Assembly: GCA_963383645.1 (NCBI GenBank) | Contig: OY726561.1 | Span: 25,090,826-25,154,825 of the forward strand | Origin: Muscardinus avellanarius | Taxonomy: Eukaryota; Chordata; Mammalia; Rodentia; Gliridae | Direction: 5' to 3' | DNA: 64,000 nucleotides | Shown: positions 1 through 12,296 of the stretch, piece after piece | Layout of the letters: the number at the start of each line of letters is the position of its first letter | How positions within the stretch are numbered: the first letter of the stretch is position 1 | Notes under the pieces: generated by a model | Told to the model about the DNA's origin: nothing | What the model saw: only the letters and a program-made list of their open reading frames with translations | The model's database searches: none | Program-made: the position numbers and the translations under genes

Positions 1-586
1 AGGGCTGCAGGATTCCAGGCGCCAAGGGTGATTAGCAAGACAACAGAGATAGTTCCATGGCCTTTTTCATTGTAAAGATAAAATTTCCCAAGGAAGTGGA
101 AGGATACCATAAACCTTCAGGCCATCCCAGACTTCGATAATTATGGGAGGATGCCATAAGCCTTCAAGAGATAACATAATTCGGTGATAAAATAACACAT
201 TTTGGGGTGTAACAAAAGGTTTTGGGTCTGTACCAGAAAGAGGACAGACTGACAGAAAAGAATCACCCTCATTAAAAGGGCTGGCCCTAGAAGGGGCAGA
301 TATGGTTGGGTCAGAAGGCTGGTTATCAAGTACTACATATCCAGGAATTATCAGTGACTTTGTTTCAGGTCACCCCCTATACTATTTTGCAAAGGTACAG
401 GGCTCTAACTATCTTCTTCATTTCTATCTTTGTAATAAACTAATTTAAATCTTCAGCAAGGGTTCAGAGTCCTGTATATTGATATTGAGTCCAGAACAAG
501 GACCCGCAGTTATGGGAATAGTTCCTAGGAGCCTAACAAAGAAAAGTCCCTGGAGACAGTTCTCCCAAACAGTTCAAACCATAACA
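1..586 (+). mobile_element. LTR of an endogenous retrovirus-like element (partial, left edge)
   Basis: The end of an LTR running off the left window edge. A polyadenylation-type AATAAA lies near 433, followed by an R/U5-like stretch, and the element ends in CCATAACA at 586, the mirror of a TGTTATGG terminus. The same series (GTTTCAGGTCA in U3, AATAAAC, TTCAGCAAG, CAGAACAAG, terminal CATAACA) recurs on the minus strand at 63651-64000, which is how I recognise both as one family. No primer-binding site or gag-like sequence follows 586, so a solo or truncated LTR is likely. Family name unknown; orientation is inferred from the AATAAA. Confidence 0.6.
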
Positions 587-592
587 GAGATC

Positions 593-596
<4 letters not shown>

Positions 597-641
<45 letters not shown>
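597..641. repeat. (GA)n microsatellite
   Basis: About 22 pure GA units directly beyond the LTR end. The Arg-Glu reading frame through it is an artefact of the repeat. Confidence 0.95.
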
Positions 642-643
<2 letters not shown>

Positions 644-1051
644 AGGAAGAAGGAGGTAGAGGAAAAGAGAGAAATTGGAGGAAAGGAGATGAGAGGAGAG
701 GGAAAGAAGCTGGGAAAAAATATTCTTCCATGCACACTTCTAGTAATAGACTTCCTCCATTCATGCTACAAAACCTACAGATTCCTGTACTATGCTTTAG
801 TCTACTCAGCTATCAAAGGACTAATCTCTTGATAATGTCAGAATCATCATAACCCAACATATTGCTGTTTTAGAGACCAAACTTTCAACACGTAAACCTA
901 TAGTGGATTCCAGATTTAAACCATAAAAAGCACATATTTCTTGATTCAGTTATATACCAATGAAAGTATTTTAAAGACAATACTAAATATTTTAAATAAT
1001 ATTTTTGAAATTAAATAATATTTTTATGTATAGCTATTCAAATCACAAGAA
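642..1051. other. AT-rich unique sequence
   Basis: A purine-rich shoulder of the GA repeat, then AT-rich DNA. No gene or recognised repeat seen. Confidence 0.5.
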
Positions 1052-1232
1052 ACATCAGGCTTGGTGGCACACACCTGTAATTTCAGTACTTGGTAGGCTG
1101 AGACAGGAGAATCCCATATTCAAGGACCACCTCAGTATTGTAGTGAGATTCTTAGCAATCTAATAAAATCCTGTTTCAAAACAAAACAAAACAAAAAATA
1201 CAAAGGGCTGAGAATATATATTGGAGGCAGAA
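1052..1232 (+). mobile_element. B1-dID-type SINE, old
   Basis: Diverged left half (TGGTGGCACACACCTGTAAT), an A-rich linker and a decayed ID-like right half (AAAGGGCTGAGAATATATAT). Confidence 0.75.
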
Positions 1233-1239
1233 AAAAATT

Positions 1240-1242
<3 letters not shown>

Positions 1243-1301
<59 letters not shown>
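1243..1301. repeat. (TA)n microsatellite
   Basis: About 29 uninterrupted AT units between two SINEs of opposite orientation. Confidence 0.95.
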
Positions 1302-1304
<3 letters not shown>

Positions 1305-1312
1305 TGCCTGAG

Positions 1313-1486
1313 GATATAAACCAGGCCTATTCCCCCAGCCCTATTTTTATTATTTATTTTGAAACAGGGTCTCACTGAGTTGCAAAAAGCCTCACTAAGT
1401 AGCTGAGACTATCCGCAAACCACGTTCCTCCTTTCTCAGTCTCCCAAATCCTGAGATTACAAGCATGTGCCACCAAGCTCAGCTTA
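1313..1486 (-). mobile_element. B1-dID-type SINE
   Basis: Reverse-strand SINE: CCCCCAGCCC ... GAAACAGGGTCTCACTGAG ... GATTACAAGCATGTGCCACC. Confidence 0.85.
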
Positions 1487-2019
1487 AAAATATTTTAACT
1501 TGCAATAAGTTATCTTTCATTCTTTTCTCTCAAAACTAAGCTTGAATTTTTTTTTTACTGAATAGAATATGGAGAAATTGAGACACTAATTTCATAAACA
1601 AACCGAGATTTTTATTTATAAATACACATTAAATATAATTTCTCTTAGGACAATTTTTCTGGATAATTAATAAAAATATGTTCTCCAACATAAAATATCA
1701 CCACTTTAATATTTCTCTTATGGGTGCAGAGCAAATGACAACAAACTCTTTTAAATGTTTTGTTCATTTACTTCTGCACAGTTAATTAGAAATTTTTAAT
1801 TTGAATCCGATTTTTAACCACATATTTAAGATATCTTTACAAGTTATTCTTAGTTTTAGTACTTGAGAGTAGAATATTTGTCTCTATCTTCTCTAATCAC
1901 TTTGTGTTAATTAGAAACTAACTACATAACTAATGTTACTCGATCAGTACTAATGTTACTGATGTTAGGTAATCACTCTACCTAACAAAATTTCTGTGTC
2001 CTAGTAAGTTCAGTTTGCT
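1487..2019. other. AT-rich unique sequence
   Basis: No recognised repeat or coding signal; TAATTA-type motifs are common as expected from composition. Confidence 0.4.
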
Positions 2020-2345
2020 CTACCCAGTATGTTATAGATTAGATGGTTTAAGCAACAAATGATTAATTCTCAGAGTTCTGAAGGACTTGATATTTAAGAT
2101 AGAGGTGCTATTTGCTGAGGGCCTGCTTTGTGCTTTTCAGACAACTATTCTCTTTAAATATTGCAGAAAAGAGAAGCGGGTCTCATCCTTATGAGGGCAC
2201 TATTCGCATTAATAATTGTTCATCACGATAGAATTATCACCCAGTGACCTCATATGCCATTATCATGATGTTAGTGATTAGGATTTCAAACATGAATTTT
2301 GAGGGGACATGAACATTCAGTTCACAGCATCTCAAATTTTAGTTA
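2020..2345 (+). mobile_element. Ancient LTR-like repeat (MLT2/ERVL-like)
   Basis: Recalls a widespread old mammalian repeat with the order: gene-like 'TTTAAGCAACAAATGATTAA', 'CTCAGAGTTCTGAAGGACTT', a central CATCCTTATGAGGGCACTA, then 'GGATTTCAAACATGAATTTT' and 'AACATTCAGTTCACAGCAT'. Family assignment is from memory of consensus features and is uncertain; heavy divergence. Confidence 0.45.
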
Positions 2346-2591
2346 AATTGGAGTGGCAACTCAGATACTTTGCCATTCATGATCAACCAGGGACTTACAA
2401 GTGTGAATCAGGAATGTGGGTTGGGAAGATTTTTTTTTTTTTTTTATGCCTTCTGTAATAAATCTAGATGGCTGGATAGGTCAGGGTAACTTAAAAGTTC
2501 TGAAAATGATTTTGTCTCATTTGCTCACGAATTATAGAAAAGAATATAATTGTAATTGTTGACCAAATATATAAGAAGGCTTTTATTTGTC

Positions 2592-2955
2592 ATACAGGGA
2601 ATGGAACCCAGGGGCATTCTAAATTTGAGCTACACCTCCAGCCCAATTTTTTTTTTTCCAGGTCTGGGGATGGAACTCAGAGGCATTGGACTACTAAGCT
2701 ACACCCCCTGCCCAATTTTTTTATTCTTTATTTTGAAACCGGGTCTTACTGAGTTGTGAAGAGCCTCACTAAATAGCTGAGGTCAAATGCTAGGATTACA
2801 AGTGTGTGCCACCAGGCCAAGCTATTCTTTTACTTTTTGGAAACAGGGTCTCGCTGAGTTGTCTCACTAAATAGCTGAAACTGTCCCTAAACCGTGATCC
2901 ACCTGTCTCAGTATCGTAAATGCTGGGATTACAAGCATATGGCACTACACTTGGT
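2592..2955 (-). mobile_element. SINE interrupted by a second SINE
   Basis: The outer minus-strand SINE is split: its ID part is at 2592-2650 and its B1 part at 2823-2955. A complete inner minus-strand SINE (2660-2822) lies between the two, showing at least two rounds of insertion. Confidence 0.8.
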
Positions 2956-3545
2956 GAGAAGGATTTGTTTTAAAAATAGGGTTATATTTTAATAAGGAAT
3001 GATTGCTAAGTATCTCTTTAACTCATACAATTTGCCTGTGTTGATCAAACTCCTACTTGATATGAACATTCATTTTTTGAATCAACAACATTTTTCAATT
3101 CTTGTTAATACATAACTTAAGATGTAATATGATGAAAAAGTACTTTATCAATTTTCTGGTTTTTGGAGGTTTATTGTTTTTTGTTAAAAATCAAGCATAT
3201 TAGAAGAATTTCTATTCATAAATTTTATCTATTATGAAGAGATAAACTTGCTAGATAAAAATTAATGTTTTCAAAAGTATAGACATTTCTTTATGATTAG
3301 TCTATGAAAGTTAATCAAGTACACAGACATCAAGAATGGGCAAAATTTGTTACCCTAAACAGACTGACTAAGTTAAACCTGATGTCATAGAGAACATGTT
3401 AATATCTTATGATTTCACTAAATTGATAAAACTCATTTTCAACAAATTTAGAATTATAGTGAGCTACTGATAATTGTTTACTTTTTAATTTTGATGAAAA
3501 AGGTCAACTCAGTGGTCATTTAGCTGTAATATTTTATTATTATTT
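2956..3545. other. AT-rich unique sequence
   Basis: No gene or recognisable repeat seen. Confidence 0.4.
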
Positions 3546-3549
3546 GTGA

Positions 3550-3690
3550 TATTGGAGATTAAGCCCATGAGTATTCTGTGTTTTCAAACCTATTTTATTT
3601 ATTTGAAACAAGGTCTTGCTAGGTTGCCAGGGCTGCCCTCAAACTTTCAATCTCCTGGTTTCAGCCTCCCAAATATTGGTATTATAAGTG
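3550..3690 (-). mobile_element. B1-dID-type SINE, diverged
   Basis: GAAACAAGGTCTTGCTAGGT and CAGCCTCCCAAATATTGGTA mark a decayed minus-strand copy. Confidence 0.65.
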
Positions 3691-3772
3691 TACATCATTT
3701 TCAAATTATCCACAATAACATTTTTTATACTGACATTTGAACGCAGAAGCATACTACAATTCTAGCTATTGA

Positions 3773-4195
3773 TTGATTGATTGATTGATTGACTTATTTA
3801 TTTATTCATTTATTTTTATTGGTGCATTTTAGTCATAAATCTTAATGGGGTACAAGATGGCAGAGACATACATGCACTCATCATTTATTTAGCTCTTCCT
3901 CAATTTCCACCCCATTTCCTCCCCTTGCTTCTAATGTTTGGCTTAGTGATTGACTTTGATACGTTTGTGAATGTACATCATGTAAATTAGGAAATTTCCC
4001 TCTTCCTCACCATCCCATTCCCCACAGTTAGGTTGTCTTATTAGCACATCTATGGTTTCTCCTCCTTGGAATTGGATGCAACATGAGAACATTATGCTAA
4101 GTGAGATTAGTCAGTCACAAAAAGGAAAACATCAGATGTTCTTCCTAATATGCAGAAAATAGGAACAAATGGTCATAGGGGAACTTTTAATTTAT
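3773..4195 (-). mobile_element. L1 3' end with 5' inversion (twin-primed)
   Basis: 3810-4080 is the reverse complement of an L1 3' UTR, starting with TTTTTATTGGTGCATTTTAG (the complement of the A-rich tail). From about 4082 the strand flips: 'GAGAACATTATGCTAAGTGA' and following is sense ORF2-end/3'-UTR sequence like that at 58125 on the plus strand. An inverted upstream piece joined to a correctly oriented 3' end is the standard twin-priming product. A (TTGA)n/(TTTA)n tract lies at 3773-3815. Confidence 0.75.
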
Positions 4196-4197
4196 TT

Positions 4198-4322
4198 TTT
4201 GTTTTGTTTTGAAACAGGTACTCACTAAGTTGTTGAGCATCTTGCTTAGTTGCTGAGACTGGTTTCAAATATGCAATTGTCCTGCTCAGCCTCCCAAAGA
4301 CTGAGATTGCCACCAAGCCTAG
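4198..4322 (-). mobile_element. SINE fragment (B1 half)
   Basis: Minus-strand left half only: GAAACAGGTACTCACTAAG ... GCCTCCCAAAGACTGAGATT. Confidence 0.7.
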
Positions 4323-4857
4323 TTTGCAACAACATTTTAACCACTATGTAAGTTAAAGAGTAGACATATAATATTTAAAGACAAAAATGTGAAAACTAAT
4401 TATAATTTTTGAGCATTAACAAGTATTTATAAAGGGTGACTGAGTACCTTTATGCACTAGAAAAATAAGTCATACAACAGTAAATGAACTAAATCAGTTA
4501 TAAAACACAAATGGCATTAAGAAATTTGGCATGTGAATAGCATTACAGCTACAAGTTCCAAGTTCAGTACATTTTTCATTGATACTAAAATCAGTAAGTG
4601 GTCAAATAAAATTTAAATTGTTAAAAATATTTTATTGTATTTTGGAGTTACTATCCAAAGGTTATATTTGTTAGGATTCTGTTTTGTCTTTAGTCTTACT
4701 TCTTCTTTATTATTTTCTCTTTTGTTGCATTAAATTTCTATATATAGATTTTCAAATTAATAATGCCTGTTTCCAATTATGATAGTAATATAGTAATTGA
4801 GAAAGAGACTCGAAGATATGTGAATTATTAACATTATCAAACACATAAAAATGAAGA
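4323..4857. other. AT-rich unique sequence
   Basis: Nothing recognised. Confidence 0.4.
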
Positions 4858-5052
4858 TAGCCGGGCGTGGTGGTGCATGCTTGTAATCCCTGCGCTTGGG
4901 AGGTGGAGACGGGAGGATTGCGCAGGTTTGAAGCCAGCTGTGCTGGCTTAAGAGACCCTGTTTCCAAATTAAAAAAAAAAAAAAAAGTAGGTTTGGGAGT
5001 GTAGTCCAGAGGCAGAAGGGCTTCCAGGAAACCCAGTACCACACACACACAT
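4858..5052 (+). mobile_element. SINE, GC-rich subfamily 2
   Basis: GCCGGGCGTGGTGGTGCATG start, CTGTGCTGGCTTAAGAGACC middle and right half ending AGAAGGGCTTCCAGGAAACC. These are the marks of a second SINE subfamily distinct from the common one (which reads CAGCTACTTAGTGAGGCCC in the middle and GGGTTCCATCCCC near the end). Confidence 0.9.
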
Positions 5053-5073
5053 ATAGTCAGTCACAAAAAGGAA

Positions 5074-5076
<3 letters not shown>

Positions 5077-5129
<53 letters not shown>

Positions 5130-5400
5130 TATGATATTGGAGAAATATATAAATCTCTACATATATTTAATATAAATTTATATATTATATAAATATTTAT
5201 ATATGTAAATTATATATAAATATTTATATATAAATATATATATTACATAAATTTGTAGCAAGAAATATACATTTATTTCTTGTTACAAATTACTTGCTAC
5301 AAATTTCTTGCAACAAAACAAATGCTACATATATAAGTATATTATGTACATATGTATAATATATGTAATATAAAAATAAATGCATATCCATTCATATGTT
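5077..5400. repeat. (TA)n and complex AT/TATAAA repeats with small hairpin
   Basis: Pure (TA)n at 5077-5119 followed by (CA) and degenerate ATATAAAT repeats. At about 5251-5290 TTTGTAGCAAGAAATA is followed by TATTTCTTGTTACAAA, an imperfect hairpin with a short loop. Confidence 0.85.
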
Positions 5401-6694
5401 TATACATTTTTATGCATGAATTATAAAATCATTTCAAGAGCAAAATTATGTAGAGTTTGTGCTGAGCTCATCATTGAAAATTTGTACTGATTTAGTTATG
5501 TAAAGAAATTGTTAGCAAATGTCATTTAATTTATTGTATTAAAATGAATCATATTTTAAATTATTGATTTTTTAAGAATTATTGAAAATGCTATGAAGAG
5601 TTATTCAAAATGTAAAATGGTAAAAGCACCATTATTTTTATCCTCAATTACTGAATAATATGGACAATTTGACAGTCCCAGCACTACATGGATATTTATA
5701 ATTGAATACGAGGCAATTATGAGCCAGTCAAAAATAGTTCTGCTATTCTGAAGGTTTTTGACCTATTAGATTAATTCACTTTCTATGAAGAATGAGCCAA
5801 GATGTCAGTCTAAATGTAAAGCCCCTGTGGTTTTTGAATTATATCCCTAACCTGTCTTAAGTTAGCAATTTAATAGAATAATTGGCAAGATTTCGAGTTA
5901 TTCAGGCATAACAGTAAGGAAATAATTTCAATAGTTCATAATATAGATAGACGTATTCATTAGTAATGAGAGTGGCAAGATATATTATTCAATTAGAAGA
6001 CAGAATTATAATGAATTATAAAAATTAAAACAAAGATGGTATAATTCTCAATGCATATATGCATTTAACTAAGTTGAGATCTGAAAAATATATTTAATTC
6101 AAAAGCTTCAGTAAGTAATATTAAAAATTTAAAACCAAAGTATAAAAAGTAGTTAAAATATATTTTTATATTTATTTATTTACCTTTTTGTTCATGTATA
6201 ATAAATTATGGCAACCAAAAGTAGCACCAAAGAGTAAAACTTCAGATTTTATTTTATTAACTGTGTTTTATTTTGTAAATGGCTGCATATTTAAACATTT
6301 CAAAGGTATTATCTGCTCCAATTATATTTATAATTATGCCCTTAATTTGTTCAAATGTATGAGTAATTTTTTTCAGTGAAGTGACATTTGGGTCTAGGGT
6401 TTGTGCTATAATGTCTAAACATTTCCTTAACCCAAAATAAAAACGGCAATGACTAAAATGAGACCAACCAGGTTGGGAGCTGGGTCAGTGAGTCATATAT
6501 ACCTTCAATGTGATTTTGGAAGTCATTTTAATAGTGCAGATTAAAGGAAAAGCAGCAACTAACAATTACTCTTGGTGCTTTTTCTTTATTCAAAGAATAA
6601 TACATAAATAAATGATGTAGGGAATTTTTAATTTTTGGTAATTTCAAAAATATCACAATTGCATATTACATAATATGAAAAAAATCATTTCTAG
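5401..6694. other. AT-rich unique sequence
   Basis: No coding or repeat signal. The 6390-6600 part is less simple in composition and could be conserved noncoding DNA; not shown. Confidence 0.35.
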
Positions 6695-6892
6695 CCAGAT
6701 GTGTGGCACATACTTGTAATCCCACTACTTGGGAGACTGAGACAGAAGTATTGCAGTTTTGAGGTCAGCCTCAGCAACCTAGCTAAATCCTCAGCAACTT
6801 AGTGAGACTCAGTTTCAAAATACAATATAAAATTATTGCGAGGGTATAGCGCAGAGGTAGAAGACCTTTGGTTCAATCCCCAGTACCACGCA
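6695..6892 (+). mobile_element. B1-dID-type SINE
   Basis: Left half CCAGATGTGTGGCACATACT, right half with GGTTCAATCCCCAGTACC (B-box-like). Confidence 0.85.
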
Positions 6893-7866
6893 CAAAAAGT
6901 GATCTCAATTTTGAAGCACTACTTTGATGGTGATATAGTGAATGGGATCTTTTTTTGTTCAGTGACATCCCTTTGACTAAGTTAAGCAGTAGGCCGTACA
7001 CTCAATGCCCTTCGCTTCATCTTACTGTCTGCCAGCTTGCTTTTTTCATCGGAGTAATAGAACTCTCAGAATATTAGTTATCTAGGAGGATTATTTAATA
7101 TCTTAGAAGCTCTCCACATTTTAAAATACAGAGATTCTTTGCATAAGGTTAGTTACTGTACTATCTGTCACATCTTTTAAAAATTAAATATAGCCCTCTT
7201 TATATTCTTCACCTGAGGGGCATGTGCATCATGCTTATTACTCAGCCATAAATTGTTTGTTGAAATGTATTAAATATTAGCTTAAAAACTTTGATATTCA
7301 AATTAAACATAAACCAAATTAAGCTTGTAGTTTAAGAGGAAAGATGATGTTTCACTATTACTTGAGGAAAATAGCTGTAATTGTACCATTATTTCAGAGA
7401 GGAAGCAATTACTTTCACACATTAGTGAGAAATATGGGAATATTCTAACAATCACTTTTAAAGTTATTCATATATTTTAATAATATTTGCATACTATTTT
7501 CTAATGTAAAAGCAAACATTTTTGTAATTATTAAAGTATTTTCTTTTAGTGTTTTTTGGTAAAAATGTCTCTGGTTGTTCCTAACAACGATTAATATATT
7601 GCTTATTTAACACGTTAGTCAAGCTTTTTTAACATTTTATTTCTCAACAAAAGCTTTCTTTTTCAATAAATTTTAAGAATAAAAATTTAGCAAAATATAT
7701 AAAAATACAATGCTTGTTTTGATTATAACATTTTGAGTATATTAAAATCTTATTTTCTTCCTTTTATAAAAGTATTTATAGGCAAGTTACCTAATTTATT
7801 TTTAAATCCATAATTTAGAAAAATATGTTCACACCTAAATTAATATAGAGTCTGGTACATTATAAA
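6893..7866. other. AT-rich unique sequence
   Basis: No gene or recognised repeat. Confidence 0.4.
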
Positions 7867-8264
7867 CAGTTGGGTGTGTTGGTTTATGCTTGTAATTTTA
7901 GCATTTGGGAGACTGAGACAGAAGGATCACAGTTTGCAGACATCCTCAGCTACTGAGTGAGGTCCTTTGCAACTCACTGAGACCCTGTTTCAAAATAAAG
8001 AATAAAGGCTGGGCGTGGTGGCGCACGCTTGTAATCCCCGCGCTGGAAGGCAGAGACAGGAGGATCGCGCAGGTTCGAAGCCAGCGCCGTAAGAGACTCT
8101 GTTTCCAAATAAAAATGTAAAAAATATGTCTGGGAGTGTAGCCCGGAGGTAGAAGGGCTTCCAGGAACCCCAGTACCACACACACAAAAAAAAGAATAAA
8201 AAATAGGGTTGGGGTGTAGCTCAGAGGTTGAATGCTCCTAGGTTCCATCCCCAGTATTGCAAAA
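7867..8264 (+). mobile_element. SINE (subfamily 1) containing an inserted subfamily 2 SINE
   Basis: The outer element runs 7867-8006 and 8191-8264. The inner subfamily 2 SINE (8007-8190) is flanked by a perfect 10-bp duplication AAAGAATAAA (7997-8006 and 8191-8200), taken from the outer element's linker. This orders the two families: subfamily 2 was active after this subfamily 1 copy landed. Confidence 0.9.
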
Positions 8265-8619
8265 AATGTAAATAAATAGTAAACAATCAAAATAGAAGTT
8301 ACTACTTTAATTGTATTTATTTCATTAAATATTTTATATAAAAACTGCTTAGTTTTTGGAAAGTTCTTTTTGTTTTCAAATTATTCTATATTTTTTATTT
8401 TGCATGTGTTTCTAATGAAAATTTCTACTTGAGTTCGCTAAGTATAATAAGTGTTAAATGTGTAAAAATGTAAAAGAAAGAAATTATTAATCCTAGAATT
8501 TTATAATTGAAATATATCTTAAAGATTATTTTATCCAACGCATTCATCATCTCTCATTGCCTAATTACTTAAATCCCCCAACTACTTACTAGTAGACTAC
8601 TATTTATTTATTTATTTTG
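8265..8619. other. AT-rich unique sequence
   Basis: Nothing recognised. Confidence 0.4.
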
Positions 8620-8804
8620 GTAGTACTGGGGTTCCTGGAAACCCTTCAACCTCTGGGCTACACTCCCAGACCTATTTTTTATATATTTTTTTTATTTGGA
8701 AACAGGGTCTCTTAAGCCAGTGCAGCTGGCTTCGAACCTAGACGATCCTCCTGTCTCCGCCTTCCAAGCACGGGGATTACAAGTGTGTGCCACCATGCCC
8801 AGCC
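8620..8804 (-). mobile_element. SINE, subfamily 2
   Basis: GGGGTTCCTGGAAACCC ... CTCTTAAGCCAGTGCAGCTG ... minus strand. Confidence 0.9.
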
Positions 8805-8820
8805 TAGTAGACTAAGATAT

Positions 8821-9032
8821 TTTTTTTTGTGGGTCTAGGGATGGAACCCAGAGGCATTTGATCTCCGAGCTACAACACCCCCTGCCCAATTTTTTATTCT
8901 TTATTTTGAAACAGGGTCTCACTGAGTTGCAGAGGGCCTCACTAAGTAGCTGAGGCTGTCCTCGAACTGTGGTCCTCTGGTCTCAGCCTCCCGGGTGCTG
9001 GGATTACAAGCATGTGCCACCATGCCCAGCTG
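8821..9032 (-). mobile_element. B1-dID-type SINE, subfamily 1
   Basis: Nearly complete minus-strand copy, CACTGAGTTGCAGAGGGCCT and GGGATTACAAGCATGTGCC. Confidence 0.9.
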
Positions 9033-9250
9033 TAGACTAAGATTTAAATCTCAGTTATGATAGTGACATAAAGCAATCTATCCATAATGTTAAGCCAGTC
9101 GACAATAAATGCTATTATTAATATTTCACTGACTACTTGATAAATATGAGTAAGTAGAACTACATTTTGAGAAACACTTAAAAATGAAAACTATTGTTTT
9201 TTGGTAAACAAACAAACAAACAAACAATAACAAGAACAACAACAAACATA

Positions 9251-9502
9251 AGAGCTGGGCATGGTAGTGCAGGCCTCTAATCCCAGTCAGTACTTGGAAA
9301 GCTGAGTGAAGAGTATCAAAGATTCAAAGCTAGCCTCAGTAACTTAGACTCTCAACAATCTAGCAAAGCCTTGTTTCCAAATAAGAAATAAAATCAGAAC
9401 AAGTGTTTCCAAATAAGAAATAAAATCAGAACAAGTGTGTAGCTTGGAGTTAGAATGCCTCTAGGTTCAATCCCTAGTAACACACACACACACACACACA
9501 CG
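9251..9502 (+). mobile_element. SINE with internal tandem duplication
   Basis: B1-dID element whose linker carries two adjacent copies of a 35-bp stretch (starting GTTTCCAAATAAGAAATAAA at about 9371 and 9406). The tail is a (CA)n tract (9481-9502). Confidence 0.85.
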
Positions 9503-9689
9503 CATAAGTAATTGATTTTGTTTTTAATTCATTTTAATTTTTTCTCATCACTTTGTTTCTTCACTCCCAATTCATTACAGTTTACGATCAACTATTTATA
9601 TTTACATACATACTGTGTTTGTTGTTGCCGGAAAATTGCATATGTCATATTTGTCCTAAGAATTCAGAACCTAAGTCATGATGCTCTAT

Positions 9690-10165
9690 TAATTATCAAT
9701 TGCTCTGTAATAAATTATCCCCAAGCTTTTGGCTTAAAAAAAAAAAAAAAACATTTAACTCAGTTTCCATGGGTCAGCAATCTAGGTGATGCTCTGGAAT
9801 ATTCACAAGACTGCTTTTAAAGTACTAGCTAAACAAAAAGTCAGCATAAAACTGCTAAGGAAGGTGCCCCTCCTTGATCACTCACTTGGTTTATCAAAAA
9901 ATTTACTTCTGTGGAGTCAGTTGACCAGTGTCCTCCTTGGGCTCCTTTAAGGAAAGCATCAATAAGGCAGCTTACAAAACGGCTGCTGACATCATTATAG
10001 AAGTCACAAGAGAGAGAGAAAAAGAAGAAACAAGATGGAAGTCAAGACCTTTTAAAATTAATATTGCAAGTAGCATCCCATAACTTTTGCCATTTTTTAT
10101 TTATTAGAAGCAAGATACTAGTTTGCAAATATACTCAAAAAGAAGGCATTACCCCAAAGACTGCA
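9690..10165 (+). mobile_element. Ancient LTR-like repeat (MLT2/ERVL-like)
   Basis: Recognised from ordered landmarks: CTGTAATAAATTATCCCCAA, TTTCCATGGGTCAGCAATCT, GGCAGCTTACAAAACGGCTG, AAACAAGATGGAAGTCA, CATCCCATAACTTTTGCCAT. These match an old mammalian interspersed repeat; the family name is my best guess. Confidence 0.55.
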
Positions 10166-11645
10166 TTATGTTAACTTTATATAATAGTGCATGTTGTGTG
10201 TTGACTGTTAATTGGTAAAAGCTTTTCATATGAAATAAAATATTAAAAATAAAAATGATCTTAGATCTCTCTTCTGCAAATGCTCACCAAATGTAGAGTA
10301 CTAAGTATGAGGAGATATTATGATTTCTATACAGTTTTTACTGATTTTATTTATAATGTAAGGAATTCACAATCATTGCAGATTAATAGAATGTGCAAAA
10401 ATCAGAATGAAAAGGAATATTTTTAACATTACATTCGCTAGCAAGAGATAACCACAACTGATGTATTTTTACTTGTCTTTCAGAATGTATTTAGTAGAAA
10501 ATTTATGCTTACCCATATTTTTCAAAATAACTTTAAAATAAACTCCTTTAATATTTCCCATTTAAATATAAATATATAATTTAATATAAATATGTTGAGA
10601 TGTAAGTACATTTAATAATTTATTTTCTATAATACATACAGAGAAATATGAAACCCATATTTTCTCCATAATTTTCTCAGCTAATTCTTACTCCAAGGTA
10701 GTGATAAATAGTAAATTTTAAGAGAAAGCATGAAGAAAATTTATGTGAGCATTAATGTTTTATTTATGTATTATTAGTATGGGACACTTTAGTACAAAAA
10801 CTTTCAAAAATGTAATATTTTCTTAGATTTCTTTATTTCTATGATGAATTACCAAAAACCTAGCAGTGTAAAATGAAAAATATTTATTTTCTAACCGTCT
10901 CTCAAGATATTGGGAATATCTTCAAATGCTGTCTACCAAGACTTTTAAATAATAAATCCTTTAAAATAAAGAGATAAAGATAAATTGCCTTATTTTATTT
11001 TTATGAGTAAAATGTTTTAAGTTTAAAGAATTTCTGAAGTTCTAAATTTATGTATATATATTCATATATGCAGTGCACATAGATAAGCATATAAACTCAT
11101 AGACTTGTATGTATATAAAAATAAGATATAATATTTATAATTAAATATGTCTGTGTGTATAAATGAAGTAATGTGAGAGTGAATTAAAAATTTCAGGATT
11201 TTAAAAAGTACTTGGGGTTTACTTAAATACTATTATATTTTAATTGAGCTAAATAATAGTAAAATTATCACAAAAATATAAAAATCTCATGATTTTAAGT
11301 TCTAATTGCATATAATAGTGACCATTCACTATATTTATTAAAAATTGATAAAGAATATCCAATAAACTTTTACTTTCATGTGAATTATTTTATTAATGTA
11401 CTTAGAGTCCTAAAATTTAAAACAAAATAAAAACTTAATTCTAAAATTTTGTTTTTATTGAAATTATATATCTTACTAAGTTTCATAATAAGTAGCATTA
11501 AGTAAATTAAAGTATGTAGATTAACCTCAGTAAGAGAGAGGTGAGAAAATTGCTCATATCAACTGCTTTTAGAACTAGATTCTGTCATATTCAGACTTAA
11601 TATATGTATGTATGTATACATACACACATTAAAATGGTTTAATTC
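10166..11645. other. AT-rich unique sequence
   Basis: A short remnant of the same old repeat may lie at 10840-10900 (GATGAATTACCAAAAACCTA). Otherwise nothing recognised; a (TATG)n patch sits near 11600-11628. Confidence 0.35.
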
Positions 11646-11646
11646 A

Positions 11647-11850
11647 GCTGAGCATGGTGACAGACACTTGTAATCTCAGCATTTGAGAGCCTAAGACAGG
11701 AGGATCACAGCTAGTAGAGAGGCTCAGCTACTTAGTGAGGCCCTTTGAAACTCAGTGAGACCCTGTTTCAAAGTAAAGAATTAAAAATAGGGCTAGGGGT
11801 GTAGTGCAGAGTTAGAATGCCTCTGGGGTTCATCCTCAGTACCACGAAAA
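11647..11850 (+). mobile_element. B1-dID-type SINE
   Basis: GCTGAGCATGGTGACAGACA start, GGGTTCATCCTCAGTACC near the end. Confidence 0.85.
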
Positions 11851-12028
11851 CATAAGTTTAATTAATCAGATACTCTACTCTTTGTGTACTTATAATAATA
11901 ATAAAATGATTAAAGCTGAAATATATTTAATTTTTATTTTGAAATTATTATGTATATATATTTAAAAGACTATGTTTAGTAATATAAGACAAGTATTCCT
12001 CTAGAAAATATTATTAGATGTATTTTTA

Positions 12029-12030
<2 letters not shown>

Positions 12031-12076
<46 letters not shown>
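12031..12076. repeat. (TG)n microsatellite
   Basis: 23 TG units at the tail side of the minus-strand SINE that follows. Confidence 0.95.
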
Positions 12077-12080
<4 letters not shown>

Positions 12081-12087
12081 TCTGTGT

Positions 12088-12296
12088 GTGGTACTGGGGA
12101 TAAAACTCAGGGGCATTTTATCTCCAAGCTACAGCCCCAGCTCTATTTTTATCCTTTATTGTAAAACAGTTCATAAAATACAGTATCACTAAATTGCAGA
12201 GGATCTCACTAAGTAGCTCAGGCTCTCCTTGAATTTGTGATCCTCCTGTCTCTGCCCCCAAATGCTGAGTTTACAAGCATGCACACCACACATGAC
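12088..12296 (-). mobile_element. B1-dID-type SINE
   Basis: Minus-strand copy: GGTACTGGGGATAAAACTCA ... CAAGCATGCACACCAC. The (TG)n tract next to it sits where its A-tail would be. Confidence 0.8.

Noticed and set aside
479..832. 117-codon frame with an Arg-Glu run
   Set aside because: Made by the (GA)n repeat, beginning inside an LTR.
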